64,000 nt of DNA, taken from contig NZ_QAYC01000015.1 of assembly GCF_003053725.1 (NCBI RefSeq), forward strand, positions 1 through 64,000, given 5' to 3'. The number at the start of each line of letters is the position of its first letter. Position 1 is the first letter of the stretch. This DNA is from Rhodovulum kholense. Its GTDB lineage: Bacteria > Pseudomonadota > Alphaproteobacteria > Rhodobacterales > Rhodobacteraceae. Below the pieces are notes generated by a model, which did no database searches, was not told where the DNA came from, and was given only the letters and a program-made list of their open reading frames with translations. Below are positions 18,370-26,993 of this stretch, in pieces. The position numbers and the translations under genes are program-made.

Positions 18370-19437
18370 ATGCTTAAGTTCCCGAAATGGTTCTTCAAAT
18401 GGAGTGAGGAGAACCCGACCGACCTGATGGGTCCGGCGATCCTCGTGGGGACTGTGGGCGGTGCCGTGGCCGTGGCTGCGATCATCGTAGCCTTCGGCAA
18501 CCCGAATGCCACCATCGACCAGCAGACCGGCCCCCGCGGCATCGGCATGGCGGTGTCCAAGTTCGTCAAGGACAACCCGCAGTTCGATGTCTACGAGGCC
18601 GAATACCAGGTCTTCGACCGGGTCGAGGCGCCGGAAGGCACCCCGACCGCGGCCGAGGCCTACGGCGACAGCGTCATCGCCTTCGGCGACATGGACCAGG
18701 CCAACTTCGACCAGCTCACCAAGGCGATGAGCGCCTGGGTCGGCATGGATGTGGTGCTTTACGACAATGGCGAGGTCGATCAGACCACGCTGGCGATCAC
18801 CAAGAACTGCATCGAGGCGACCCAGTACCTCAACGACTCTTGGGACACGCACAACCTTGCCTCCGAAGGCAAGGGCGTGAACTGCTACACCTGCCACCGG
18901 GGTCAGCCGACCCCTCCCGGCTCGTGGATGAAGTCCGGCAATGTCAACAGCGCCATGGAAAGCTGGTCCGGTGTGCAGAACCGCCTGATGGTGGGTCGCA
19001 AGTATACCGACAGCCAGTTCACCTCGCTGCCGGTGGATGCGCTGGAAAAACTGCTGCTTGACGGCGAGACCATCAAGGTCACCGACACCGAAAGCCGCGT
19101 CGACCAGCAACCGGGCGACCCGACCTGGCAGAATGCCGAGCGCACTTACAGCCTGATGAACCATCAGGCCAACGCGCTGAACGTCGGCTGCGTGTACTGC
19201 CACAACACCCGGGCCTTCTACGACCCGACCCAGGTGACGCCGCAATGGTCGGTGACGACTCTGGCGCAGCAAATGTCGATCGACATGAACCAGACCTATT
19301 ACGAGCCCCGCTCGGAGATCCTGGGGCATGAATCGGCCAAGATCGACTGCATGACCTGCCACATGGGCGTCATCAGCCCGCTGAACGGCAAGAACATGGT
19401 CGCCGAATGGCCCGAGCTGGCCGCTCCGGCGGAATGA
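18370..19437 (+). CDS. pufC: Reaction-centre cytochrome subunit with three haems
   Basis: A 355-residue periplasmic electron donor to the photo-oxidised special pair. Three CXXCH sites are visible: C172-H176 (NCYTCHRG), C274-H278 (GCVYCHNT) and C327-H331 (DCMTCHMG). By spacing they correspond to haems 2, 3 and 4 of the tetrahaem family. The place of haem 1, after the conserved AMSAWV, reads MDVVLYDNGE and has no Cys or His. The N-terminus has a membrane helix (about residues 20-42) without a lipobox Cys, so it is probably an uncleaved anchor and not a lipoprotein. Both traits are known from Rhodovulum sulfidophilum. Confidence 0.96.
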   Translation: MLKFPKWFFKWSEENPTDLMGPAILVGTVGGAVAVAAIIVAFGNPNATIDQQTGPRGIGMAVSKFVKDNPQFDVYEAEYQVFDRVEAPEGTPTAAEAYGDSVIAFGDMDQANFDQLTKAMSAWVGMDVVLYDNGEVDQTTLAITKNCIEATQYLNDSWDTHNLASEGKGVNCYTCHRGQPTPPGSWMKSGNVNSAMESWSGVQNRLMVGRKYTDSQFTSLPVDALEKLLLDGETIKVTDTESRVDQQPGDPTWQNAERTYSLMNHQANALNVGCVYCHNTRAFYDPTQVTPQWSVTTLAQQMSIDMNQTYYEPRSEILGHESAKIDCMTCHMGVISPLNGKNMVAEWPELAAPAE

Positions 19438-19447
19438 TCTGACTTCG

Positions 19448-19475
19448 AAGGGGCGGCGCGCGAGAGCCGCCCCTT
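19448..19475 (+). terminator. Hairpin after pufC
   Basis: Perfect 10-bp stem AAGGGGCGGC / GCCGCCCCTT with an eight-base loop, starting 11 bases after the pufC stop. No T-tract follows, so it may act as an exonuclease barrier, with the main stop being the stronger terminator at 19556. Confidence 0.65.
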
Positions 19476-19555
19476 CCCCTCATCGGGTCCCTGGCGGGGC
19501 CCGGTATTCGGGGCCTCCACACCCCGGTTCCCTTCCTGTCAGACACAGGACACTG

Positions 19556-19592
19556 GCGCCGTGTGGGGAACAGACCACACGGCGCTTTTTTT
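19556..19592 (+). terminator. Strong intrinsic terminator between pufC and dxs
   Basis: Perfect 11-bp stem GCGCCGTGTGG / CCACACGGCGC, eight-base loop, then seven T residues. This is a textbook rho-independent terminator. It ends only 28 bases before the dxs start codon, so dxs must be read through, or transcribed from a promoter between 19476 and the terminator, or from within it. Confidence 0.9.
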
Positions 19593-19620
19593 CAAACTGG
19601 AAACGCGCGGGAGACGACCC

Positions 19621-21543
19621 ATGACAGTCAAGCCTCCGACCCCGATCCTGGACCGTGTCGCCGGTCCGGCCGACCTCAAGGGCATGAGCCAGACCGATCT
19701 GACGCTGCTGGCGCGGGACCTCCGCGAAGAGGTGATCTCGGTGGTCGCCCAGACCGGCGGGCATCTGGGCTCGTCGCTGGGGGTCGTCGAACTGACGGTC
19801 GCGCTTCATGCGGTCTTCAACACGCCTTTCGACAAGCTGGTCTGGGACGTCAGCCACCAGTGCTATCCGCACAAGATCCTGACCGGGCGCCGCGACCGCA
19901 TGCACACGCTGCGTCAGGGCGGCGGGCTGGCCGGGTTCTGCAAGCGCACGGAAAGCGAATACGATGCCTTCGGCGCGGGCCATTCCTCGACCTCGATCTC
20001 GGCGGCGCTCGGCTTTGCCGTCGGCCGCGACATGGGCCAGCCGACGGGCGACGCCATCGCGGTGATCGGCGACGGCTCGATCAGCGCGGGCATGGCCTAT
20101 GAGGCGCTGAACAACGCGGGCCATGAAAAGCGCCGCCTGTTCGTGATCCTGAACGACAACGAGATGTCCATCGCCCCGCCCGTGGGCGCGATGTCGAAAT
20201 ATCTCTCTGGGCTCTATCACGAGACGCCGCTGGGCAAGCTCAAGGACATGGCCGAGGATTTCGAGGCCGCCCTGCCCGGCCCGATCCGCGAGGGCGCCCG
20301 CCGCGCCCGCCAGCTGGTCACCGGCTTCCCGGGGGGCGGCACGCTCTTCGAAGAGCTGGGCTTCGACTATATCGGCCCGATCGACGGCCATGACATGGGC
20401 CAGTTGCTGACCGTGCTGCGCGCCGCCCGGGCGCGGGCCTCGGGGCCTGTGCTGATCCATGTCTGCACGGTCAAGGGCAAGGGCTACAAGCCGGCCGAAA
20501 GCTCGGCCGACCGCGGCCATGGCGTGGCGAAATTCGACGTGGCCTCGGGCGCGCAGAAGAAAAGCTCCAGCAACGCGCCCTCCTACACCAAGGTCTTCGG
20601 CCAGACCCTGACCGACGAAGCCGCGCGCGACGCCAAGATCGTCGGCGTCACCGCCGCGATGCCCTCGGGCACCGGGCTCGACATCCTGCAGGACCGCTTC
20701 CCGAAGCGGGTCTTCGATGTGGGCATTGCCGAACAGCACGCGGTGACCTTCGCGGGCGGCATGGCGGCTTCGGGGCTGAAGCCCTTCGTCGCGATCTATT
20801 CGACCTTCCTGCAGCGCGGCTATGACCAGATCGTCCATGACGTGGTGCTGCAGAAGCTGCCGGTCCGGTTCTGCGTCGACCGCGCGGGGCTGGTGGGCGC
20901 CGACGGCTCGACCCATGCGGGCGCCTTCGACGTGGCCTTCCTGTCGAACCTGCCGGGCATGGTGGTGATGGGCGCGGGCGACGAGGCCGAGCTTCGCCAC
21001 ATGGTCGCGACCGCCGCGGCCTATGACGAGGGCCCGATCTCGTTCCGCTATCCGCGCGGCGAAGGCATGGGCGTCGAGATGCCCGAGCGCGGGCAGATCC
21101 TCGAGATCGGCAAGGGACGTGTGGTGCGCGAAGGCAGCAAGGTCGCGCTTCTGTCCTTCGGGGCGCCACTGGTCGACTGCCTGACGGCGGCCGATGCGCT
21201 GGAGGCGCGGGGCGTTTCCGTCACCGTGGCCGATGCGCGGTTTGCCAAGCCCCTCGATACCGATCTGATCGCCCGGCTGGCGAAAGAGCACGAGGCGCTG
21301 ATCACCGTCGAGCATGGCGCCGAGGGCGGCTTCGGCGCGCTCGTCCTGCACTGGCTGGCCCGGACCGGGCGGCTGGATCGCGGGCTGGCGATCCGGACCA
21401 TGACGCTGCCCGATGCCTTCATCGAACAGGGCAGCCCGGCCGAGATGTATGCCGAGGCGCAGCTGACCGCGCAGGACATCGCCGCGACCGCGCTGCAAGC
21501 CCTGGGTGTCGCGCCCGGCCAGTTCGGCCAGGCCAGCGCCTGA
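19621..21543 (+). CDS. dxs: 1-deoxy-D-xylulose-5-phosphate synthase
   Basis: A 640-residue thiamine-diphosphate enzyme joining pyruvate and glyceraldehyde-3-phosphate, the entry step of the MEP isoprenoid pathway that feeds carotenoids and the phytyl tail. Motifs: [20 protein letters not shown], the thiamine-binding [18 protein letters not shown], and the transketolase central domain [18 protein letters not shown]. The ATG at 19621 is preceded by GGGAGACG. It is placed right behind the puf terminator, as in other Rhodobacter-type clusters. Many Rhodobacteraceae carry a second dxs elsewhere. Confidence 0.95.
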   Translation: MTVKPPTPILDRVAGPADLKGMSQTDLTLLARDLREEVISVVAQTGGHLGSSLGVVELTVALHAVFNTPFDKLVWDVSHQCYPHKILTGRRDRMHTLRQGGGLAGFCKRTESEYDAFGAGHSSTSISAALGFAVGRDMGQPTGDAIAVIGDGSISAGMAYEALNNAGHEKRRLFVILNDNEMSIAPPVGAMSKYLSGLYHETPLGKLKDMAEDFEAALPGPIREGARRARQLVTGFPGGGTLFEELGFDYIGPIDGHDMGQLLTVLRAARARASGPVLIHVCTVKGKGYKPAESSADRGHGVAKFDVASGAQKKSSSNAPSYTKVFGQTLTDEAARDAKIVGVTAAMPSGTGLDILQDRFPKRVFDVGIAEQHAVTFAGGMAASGLKPFVAIYSTFLQRGYDQIVHDVVLQKLPVRFCVDRAGLVGADGSTHAGAFDVAFLSNLPGMVVMGAGDEAELRHMVATAAAYDEGPISFRYPRGEGMGVEMPERGQILEIGKGRVVREGSKVALLSFGAPLVDCLTAADALEARGVSVTVADARFAKPLDTDLIARLAKEHEALITVEHGAEGGFGALVLHWLARTGRLDRGLAIRTMTLPDAFIEQGSPAEMYAEAQLTAQDIAATALQALGVAPGQFGQASA

Positions 21544-21560
21544 ACCATTATCTCTCCGCG

Positions 21561-21595
21561 AAGGGGCCTCGTCCGGGAAACCGGGCGGGGCCCTT
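21561..21595 (+). terminator. Hairpin after dxs
   Basis: Left arm AAGGGGCCTCGTCCGG and right arm CCGGGCGGGGCCCTT pair with a few G-T wobbles around a GAAA-type loop, 17 bases after the dxs stop. It faces the convergent DUF2783 gene and probably terminates both directions. Confidence 0.6.
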
Positions 21596-21622
21596 CCTCT
21601 CTCGGGAGCCCTGTTCCGGCCC

Positions 21623-21811
21623 TCAGCGGCCCCGGGCGAGGTCCAGCGCTTCGGTCAGGGTTTCGCGGTCGCCGACATGATTGGCGAGAATCAGGATCAG
21701 CCGCGCATTCAGCGCCTGGCTTTCGGCGTCGGACAGGCCCCTATGGGCGGCCAGAAGCTCGGCGAAGAACCCGTCATGGTCGGGCAGGTTCGGGTCGGTG
21801 ATCAGTTTCAT
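21623..21811 (-). CDS. DUF2783-family small protein
   Basis: A 62-residue protein (MKLITDPNLPDHDGFFAELLAAHRG...) matching the DUF2783 family, small proteins usually encoded next to aromatic-ring flavin monooxygenases. The sequence is helical, with LSDAESQALNARLILILANHVGD in the centre. Its ATG overlaps the stop of the upstream monooxygenase (ATGA), so the two are made together and it may be an accessory of that enzyme. No catalytic motif is visible. An in-frame ATG five codons earlier was rejected because it lies inside the monooxygenase gene. Confidence 0.75.
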   Translation of the reverse strand: MKLITDPNLPDHDGFFAELLAAHRGLSDAESQALNARLILILANHVGDRETLTEALDLARGR

Positions 21812-23361
21812 TCCCGTCCCTCCCACATCGCCCGGATGGCGGCCGAAACCGCCCGGGGCTCGGCCGTCACCCAGCGCGCGGCCACCACCAGATCGGGCCG
21901 GATCAGATACAGCGCCCGCTCGGCATCGCCCAGATAGCGGGCCCGAAGCGCGGGATCGGCCCGCACCGACAGCGTCGGAATTTGCAGCCCGTCAGGGGCC
22001 GTGCAGTTGATCGCCAGCAGCGTCGGCCCGGGGCCGATCTGGTCCAGCAGCCAGCCATTGCCGATCCGCGCCTCGGGCGCCGCGGCGCCGGGCCGGGCCT
22101 CGTCCGGCAGACGCGGGTCGTCGGGCGCACCGGTCGCATAGATGCAGGGTACGGCCAGGCGTCCGGCATTGACCCATTCGCGGGCAAAAGCGGTCTCGCG
22201 GGCCAGCGTCAGTACCTGGTCGCGAAACAGCCGCTCGACCCCCGGGGCGGGCGAGATGAAGCTCGCGGCCCGGGCGGAATCGCGCAGGTTCTCGTCGGCG
22301 GCCTGGACCCGTTCGCGGTTGTAGCTGTCCAGCAGCCGCTCGTCGGCCCGGCCTTCCAGCACGGCGGCCAGCTTCCACCCCAGGTTCTCGACATCCCGCA
22401 GCCCGCCATTGGCGCCCCGGGCCGAGAAGGGCGGTACCAGATGCGCGGCATCGCCCAGAAAGATCACGCGGCCATGCACGAACTCGGCCAGCCTGCGGCT
22501 TTGGAAGGTGTAGATCGACACCCATTCCAGATCGAAATCGGGGCCCACCACCGCCTGGATGCGCGGGATCACCCGTTCCGGCCGCGCCTCTTCCCCGGCA
22601 TTGGCCAGGCGCCCCAGCTGCAGGTCGATGCGGTAGACATTGTCGGCCTGGGGCATCAGCATCGCCGACTGGCCGGAATGGAACGAGGGGTCGAACCAGA
22701 ACCAGCGCTCGGCCGGGAAATCGGCCTCCATCTCGATATCGGCGACCAGAAAGCGTTCCTCGTAGAACTCGCCCTCGAAATCCAGATCCATCAGCGCGCG
22801 AGTCAGCGACCGGGCGCCGTCGCAGGCCAGCAGATAATCGGCCGAAAGCTTGTAGGGGCCGTCGGGCGTCTTGACCGACAGCTCGACCCCGGTTCCGTCC
22901 TGATCGACGCCGGTCAGCCGGTTGCGGAAGCGCAGGTCGATCAGCGGCTCGGCCAGCGCGCGCGCGATCAGGATGTCCTCGATATGGTATTGCTGCAGAT
23001 TGGCGAAGGGCGGGAAGCGGCCGGTGGTCGTCCCGGCCATGTCGAAGCTGAAGATCTCGTCGTCGCCGTGGCTGATTCGACCGATGCTCCAGGGTACGGC
23101 GCGGGCCATCACCTGATCGACGATCCCGAGCCGCGCGAAAAGCTGCAGGCTGCGCTCGGACCAGACGATGGCGCGCGAGCCGACCATGACCGAGGATTTG
23201 TCCTCAAGCACCACCGAGGCGATGCCGAGCCGCGCGAGATCCAGCGCCATCGCCAGCCCGACCGGCCCCGCGCCGACCACCACGACGCGGTGGCGCGGTT
23301 CGGGTCCGCTCAGCCCGGGCGGCGCGGAATAGGGAAGCGGCTTGTAGTCATAGGGCATCAC
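21808..23361 (-). CDS. FAD-dependent aromatic-ring monooxygenase (MhpA-like)
   Basis: A 517-residue class A flavoprotein hydroxylase. The Rossmann GXGXXG is VVVVGAGPVGLAMALDLARLG (about residue 26), the middle DG motif is LLACDGARS, and the GD motif is VIFLGDAAHLVPPFSARGANGGLRDVENL. It is close to the 3-(3-hydroxyphenyl)propionate hydroxylase branch, which hydroxylates phenolic acids with NADH and O2; the true substrate is unknown. No ring-cleavage gene is adjacent, only the DUF2783 partner. A 14-bp palindrome lies 42 bases upstream of its start. It is divergent from the thiolase gene. Confidence 0.85.
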   Translation of the reverse strand: MMPYDYKPLPYSAPPGLSGPEPRHRVVVVGAGPVGLAMALDLARLGIASVVLEDKSSVMVGSRAIVWSERSLQLFARLGIVDQVMARAVPWSIGRISHGDDEIFSFDMAGTTTGRFPPFANLQQYHIEDILIARALAEPLIDLRFRNRLTGVDQDGTGVELSVKTPDGPYKLSADYLLACDGARSLTRALMDLDFEGEFYEERFLVADIEMEADFPAERWFWFDPSFHSGQSAMLMPQADNVYRIDLQLGRLANAGEEARPERVIPRIQAVVGPDFDLEWVSIYTFQSRRLAEFVHGRVIFLGDAAHLVPPFSARGANGGLRDVENLGWKLAAVLEGRADERLLDSYNRERVQAADENLRDSARAASFISPAPGVERLFRDQVLTLARETAFAREWVNAGRLAVPCIYATGAPDDPRLPDEARPGAAAPEARIGNGWLLDQIGPGPTLLAINCTAPDGLQIPTLSVRADPALRARYLGDAERALYLIRPDLVVAARWVTAEPRAVSAAIRAMWEGRE

Positions 23362-23686
23362 GCATCCTCCACCGGCGGCCCGGGCAGGGACAGGCCCGGG
23401 ATGCCGACGCGTCGGCGGATTTGCCGGATCGGGAGGCGAAAGAAGGCAACGATTCCGGCGCGACCCTCAGGTCGCCGCGGACGGCCCCTCTCCTCATCGC
23501 AGTCTCCCACACCGGTTCTTGTTCTTATCCGCTGTTCGGGCGTTAACCTCTGCTACTCGACTGGTCACTGCAACCGGTTTTTTCACACTAGATTTACAGC
23601 CCCGCCGCGGTCAGGCTGGCACCGGGGCCGGGGCGCCGCAGGGCAGAGAGCCCGCCGCACCGGTGGATGAGGGGAGGAGGCCGACA
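23362..23686. promoter_or_regulatory. Divergent control region, monooxygenase/thiolase
   Basis: A 325-base gap without a gene. It holds a perfect 14-bp palindrome GCCGACGCGTCGGC (23403-23416) near the monooxygenase start and an 8-bp palindrome AACCGGTT (23572-23579) next to a T-tract in a relatively AT-rich stretch (23515-23600) that probably contains the promoters. No regulator gene is adjacent. Confidence 0.5.
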
Positions 23687-24862
23687 ATGACCGGAATTGT
23701 GATCCTGGGGGCCGCGCGGACCGCGATCGGCACCTTCGGGGGCAGCCTGGCGGGCGTGCCGCCGATTGCGCTGGGCGCGACGGTGGCGAAAGCCGCGCTG
23801 ACGCGCGCGAAGCTTCCGGCCGACCGGGTCGGGCATGTGGCCTTCGGGCATGTCATCAATACCGAGCCGCGCGACATGTATCTCAGCCGGGTCGCGGCGC
23901 TGGAAGCGGGCGTGCCCGACACGGTGCCCGCGATGAACGTCAACCGGCTGTGCGGGTCGGGGGCGCAGGCCATCGTGTCGGTGGTGCAGGCGCTGATGCT
24001 GAACGAGGCCGATTTCGGGCTGGCGGGCGGGGCCGAAAGCATGAGCCGCGCGCCCCATATCCTGCCGGATGCACGCTGGGGCCGGAAGATGGGCGACACG
24101 CCCGCAGCCGACATGATGCTTGGGGCGCTGACCTGCCCGTTCGGAACCGGCCACATGGGCGTGACCGCCGAGAATGTGGCCGAGGCCCATGGCGTGTCGC
24201 GGGCCGATCAGGACGCCTTCGCGATGCAGAGCCAGGAGCGTGCGGCCTGGGCCATCGCCGAGGGGCGGTTCGACGCCCAGATCGTGCCGGTCGAGGTCCA
24301 GAGGCGCCGCGAGACCGTCGCCTTCAAGGTCGACGAGCACCCCAAGGCCACGAGCCCCGAGGCGCTGGCGGCGCTCCGGCCCGCCTTCCGCAAGGACGGC
24401 AGCGTGACGGCGGGCAATGCGAGCGGCCTCAATGACGGGGCCGCGGCGCTGGTTCTGGCGCGCGAGGCGGCGGCCGAGGCGGCCGATCTGGTGCCGCTGG
24501 CCCGGGTCGTCGGCTATGCCCATGCCGGGGTGGCGCCCGAGGTGATGGGGATCGGGCCGGTGCCCGCAGTCGAGGCGCTGTGTGCGCGGACCGGTCTGGT
24601 GCCGGACGCGTTCGACGTGGTCGAAAGCAACGAGGCATTTGCCGCGCAGGCACTGGCGGTCAGCAGGATGCTGGGGCTCGACCCGGCGAAGGTGAACCCC
24701 AATGGCGGGGCCATCGCGCTGGGCCATCCGGTCGGGGCGACCGGCGCGATCCTGACGGTCAAGGCGATCTACGAGCTGGAGCGGACCGGGGCGCGGCGCG
24801 CACTGGTGACCATGTGCATCGGCGGCGGTCAGGGGATCGCGCTGGCGCTGGAACGGATCTGA
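23687..24862 (+). CDS. Acetyl-CoA acetyltransferase (thiolase)
   Basis: A 391-residue thiolase. The acyl-accepting Cys lies in MNVNRLCGSGAQAIVS, the catalytic His in NPNGGAIALGHPVGATGA, and the second Cys in VTMCIGGGQGIALALE. Length and sequence fit the biosynthetic/beta-ketothiolase (PhaA/BktB) class, which condenses two acetyl-CoA, for example for polyhydroxybutyrate, or cleaves acetoacetyl-CoA. No phaB or phaC is adjacent, so its pathway cannot be fixed. GGGAGGAGG precedes the ATG at 23687, ruling out the longer in-frame start at 23519. Confidence 0.92.
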   Translation: MTGIVILGAARTAIGTFGGSLAGVPPIALGATVAKAALTRAKLPADRVGHVAFGHVINTEPRDMYLSRVAALEAGVPDTVPAMNVNRLCGSGAQAIVSVVQALMLNEADFGLAGGAESMSRAPHILPDARWGRKMGDTPAADMMLGALTCPFGTGHMGVTAENVAEAHGVSRADQDAFAMQSQERAAWAIAEGRFDAQIVPVEVQRRRETVAFKVDEHPKATSPEALAALRPAFRKDGSVTAGNASGLNDGAAALVLAREAAAEAADLVPLARVVGYAHAGVAPEVMGIGPVPAVEALCARTGLVPDAFDVVESNEAFAAQALAVSRMLGLDPAKVNPNGGAIALGHPVGATGAILTVKAIYELERTGARRALVTMCIGGGQGIALALERI

Positions 24863-24871
24863 TCCGGCGGA

Positions 24872-24922
24872 GGCCCCTTCGGGGCCAGTCCTTCACTGGG
24901 GCGCGCCCCTGCCGGGCGCGCC
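24872..24922. terminator. Bidirectional terminator-like hairpins
   Basis: Two stems between convergent genes: GGCCCC/GGGGCC (24872-24886) and GGCGCGCCC/GGGCGCGCC (24900-24922), followed by TATTTTTGCC at 24931-24940. They probably end both the thiolase and pbpC transcripts. Confidence 0.6.
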
Positions 24923-24959
24923 GGTTCGGGTATTTTTGCCAAGAAGAAAACAGGGGGTG

Positions 24960-26993
24960 TCAGTCGGTCAGGTGCAGGCGGGCGCGGGCGGCGTGCCCGG
25001 CGGCGTCGACGGCCGAGAGCGTCACAAAGCCCGGCCCCGGCGCAGGCAGGGCGGCGGTCCGGTGCCGGAGGCCGGTGGCGAGGGGGCGGCCATCGGCCAG
25101 CAGGGTGAAGGGCGGCGTGCCGCCCTCGATCTTGACCGCAAGGGGCGCCCCGTCGAGCGCCAGATCGGCGCCGTCGGGCGGGAAGGCCAGGCGAAGCGGG
25201 TCGGTGCCGGGGCTCTCGCCCGGCCGGGCGAAGTGGCGGAGCGGCGCGGGCAGGGCACTGTTGGCCGCGATCAGCGTGCCGGGCGGGGGCGGGGGCAGCG
25301 CCTCGGGCGGCCCGAGTCGGGCAAAGGCGTCGAACAGCAGCGGTGCCGCGCGGTCGGCCCCGAAGGCGCCCGGTACCGGGGTGCCGTCGGGGCGGCCGAT
25401 CCAGACCGCCACCACATGGCGCCCGTCGAAGCCCACCGCCCAGGCGTCGCGATGGCCGTAGGAGGTGCCGGTCTTGAAGGCGATCCGGCCTTGCGGCGCG
25501 CTGGCGGGCGCGGGTACGCCGCGCAGGATGTCGGCGACCTGCCAGGCGGCCTCGGGGGTCACAACCGGCGGGCCGTCGGCGGCGGGCGCAGCGCCGATGC
25601 GCCAGTAAAGCGGCACCGGGCGCCCGCCCTCGGCGAGGGCGGCATAGAGCCGGGCCAGGTCCTCGAGCGTCAGGCCGAGCCCGCCCAGCGCGATGGCGAG
25701 CCCGGGCGGGCCGTCGGGCAGGCGCGGCGCGGCGCCCGCGCGGTTCAGCCGGGCCAGCAGCCGGGCCGGGCCGAGTGCCTCGGTCAGGGCCACGGCGGGG
25801 ATGTTGAGCGAGGCCTGAAGGGCGGCGCGGACCGGCAGGGTGCCACGGTAGCGGCCATCGAAATTCGACGGGCGGTAGGGTCCGAAGGCGGTCGGGCGAT
25901 CCTCGATCAGGGTTTCGGGATGGGCGAGCCCCTCGGCGAAGGCGAGGCCGTAGATCAGCGGTTTCAGCGTCGAGCCTGGCGAGCGCGTCGCCACCGCCAT
26001 GTCGACGAAGCCGTCCCGGGCGATGTCGGTGTAATCGGGGCTGCCGATCTCGGCCAGGATCTCGCCGGTCCGGTGGTCGGCCACGATCAGCGCGGCCGAG
26101 AGCCGGTCGCCCATCGGGCGGACGCTGCCCCGGACAAGCGTTTCCAGCCGCGCCTGCAGGCCCGCATCGAGGGTCAGGCGGTGGAGGCGCGTCCCTGGCT
26201 CGGCGGCGCGGGCGCGGTCGGCCAGATGGGGCGCAAGCTCGGGAAAAGGGCGGCGGGTCGTGGGCACGGGGACAAGGGCGGCGTGGGCGGCGGTTTCGGG
26301 GTCCAGAACGCCCGCCTCTGCCATGCGCGCCAGCACCCGGTCGCGGGCGGCCCGGGCGGCGTCAGCCGCGCGGTCGGGGCGGCGGGTTTCGGGCGATTGC
26401 GGCAGCGCCACCAGCAGCGCCGCCTCTGCCGGGCTCAGCCGTGCGGGCGGCTTGCCGAACCAGGCGAGGCTTCCGGCCGCGATGCCTTCGAGATTGCCGC
26501 CGAAGGGGGCGCGGGCGAGGTAAAGCGCGAGGATGCCGTCCTTGCCGATCCGCCGTTCCAGCGCCAGCGCCACCCGCATCTGGCGGAACTTGCCTGCCCA
26601 GCGTCCGGTGCCGCTGTCTTCCAGAAGCCGCGCGGTTTGCATCGACAGCGTCGAGCCTCCCGAGACGATCCGGCCCTGCGCCAGCGCCTGGCCCGCCGCG
26701 CGCGCCAGTGCCAGCGCATCGATGCCCGGATGGGACCGGAACCGGCGGTCCTCATAGGCGACGAGCATCCTGAGATAGAACGGGTCGACCCGGTCGGGAC
26801 TGGCCGCAAGCCGCCAGCGCCCGTCCTCGACGGTATAGGCGCGCAGCAGCGTGCCGTGCCGGTCCAGAACCTCGACCGAGGTTTCGGCGGCCAGCGGTGG
26901 CAGCACGGTCGCGTCGATCCAGGCGTCGACCGCATCGCGTGCGGCGGCGCCCAGAAACAGCACCGCCGCCAGCGCGGGCAGAAGCGCCCTCAT
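24960..26993 (-). CDS. pbpC: Penicillin-binding protein 1C
   Basis: A 677-residue bifunctional class A penicillin-binding protein of the 1C type, polymerising and cross-linking peptidoglycan from the inner membrane. It has an N-terminal membrane anchor (MRALLPALAAVLFLGAAA). The glycosyltransferase domain includes the catalytic Glu in VAYEDRRFRSHPGID and GGSTLSMQTARLLE. The transpeptidase domain has SXXK in SPGSTLKPLIYG and KTGTS. The C-terminal beta domain typical of PBP1C follows. Its start overlaps the stop of the alpha-2-macroglobulin gene (ATGA), the classic yfhM-pbpC pairing. Confidence 0.93.
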   Translation of the reverse strand: MRALLPALAAVLFLGAAARDAVDAWIDATVLPPLAAETSVEVLDRHGTLLRAYTVEDGRWRLAASPDRVDPFYLRMLVAYEDRRFRSHPGIDALALARAAGQALAQGRIVSGGSTLSMQTARLLEDSGTGRWAGKFRQMRVALALERRIGKDGILALYLARAPFGGNLEGIAAGSLAWFGKPPARLSPAEAALLVALPQSPETRRPDRAADAARAARDRVLARMAEAGVLDPETAAHAALVPVPTTRRPFPELAPHLADRARAAEPGTRLHRLTLDAGLQARLETLVRGSVRPMGDRLSAALIVADHRTGEILAEIGSPDYTDIARDGFVDMAVATRSPGSTLKPLIYGLAFAEGLAHPETLIEDRPTAFGPYRPSNFDGRYRGTLPVRAALQASLNIPAVALTEALGPARLLARLNRAGAAPRLPDGPPGLAIALGGLGLTLEDLARLYAALAEGGRPVPLYWRIGAAPAADGPPVVTPEAAWQVADILRGVPAPASAPQGRIAFKTGTSYGHRDAWAVGFDGRHVVAVWIGRPDGTPVPGAFGADRAAPLLFDAFARLGPPEALPPPPPGTLIAANSALPAPLRHFARPGESPGTDPLRLAFPPDGADLALDGAPLAVKIEGGTPPFTLLADGRPLATGLRHRTAALPAPGPGFVTLSAVDAAGHAARARLHLTD

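Noticed and set aside
18360-18372. Possible pufX between pufM and pufC
   Set aside because: Only two bases separate pufM from pufC, so there is no room; the extended PufM tail and PufC fit a pufX-less operon.
21982-23670. A 562-codon open frame on the + strand
   Set aside because: Antisense of the flavin monooxygenase; it runs through the divergent promoter region.
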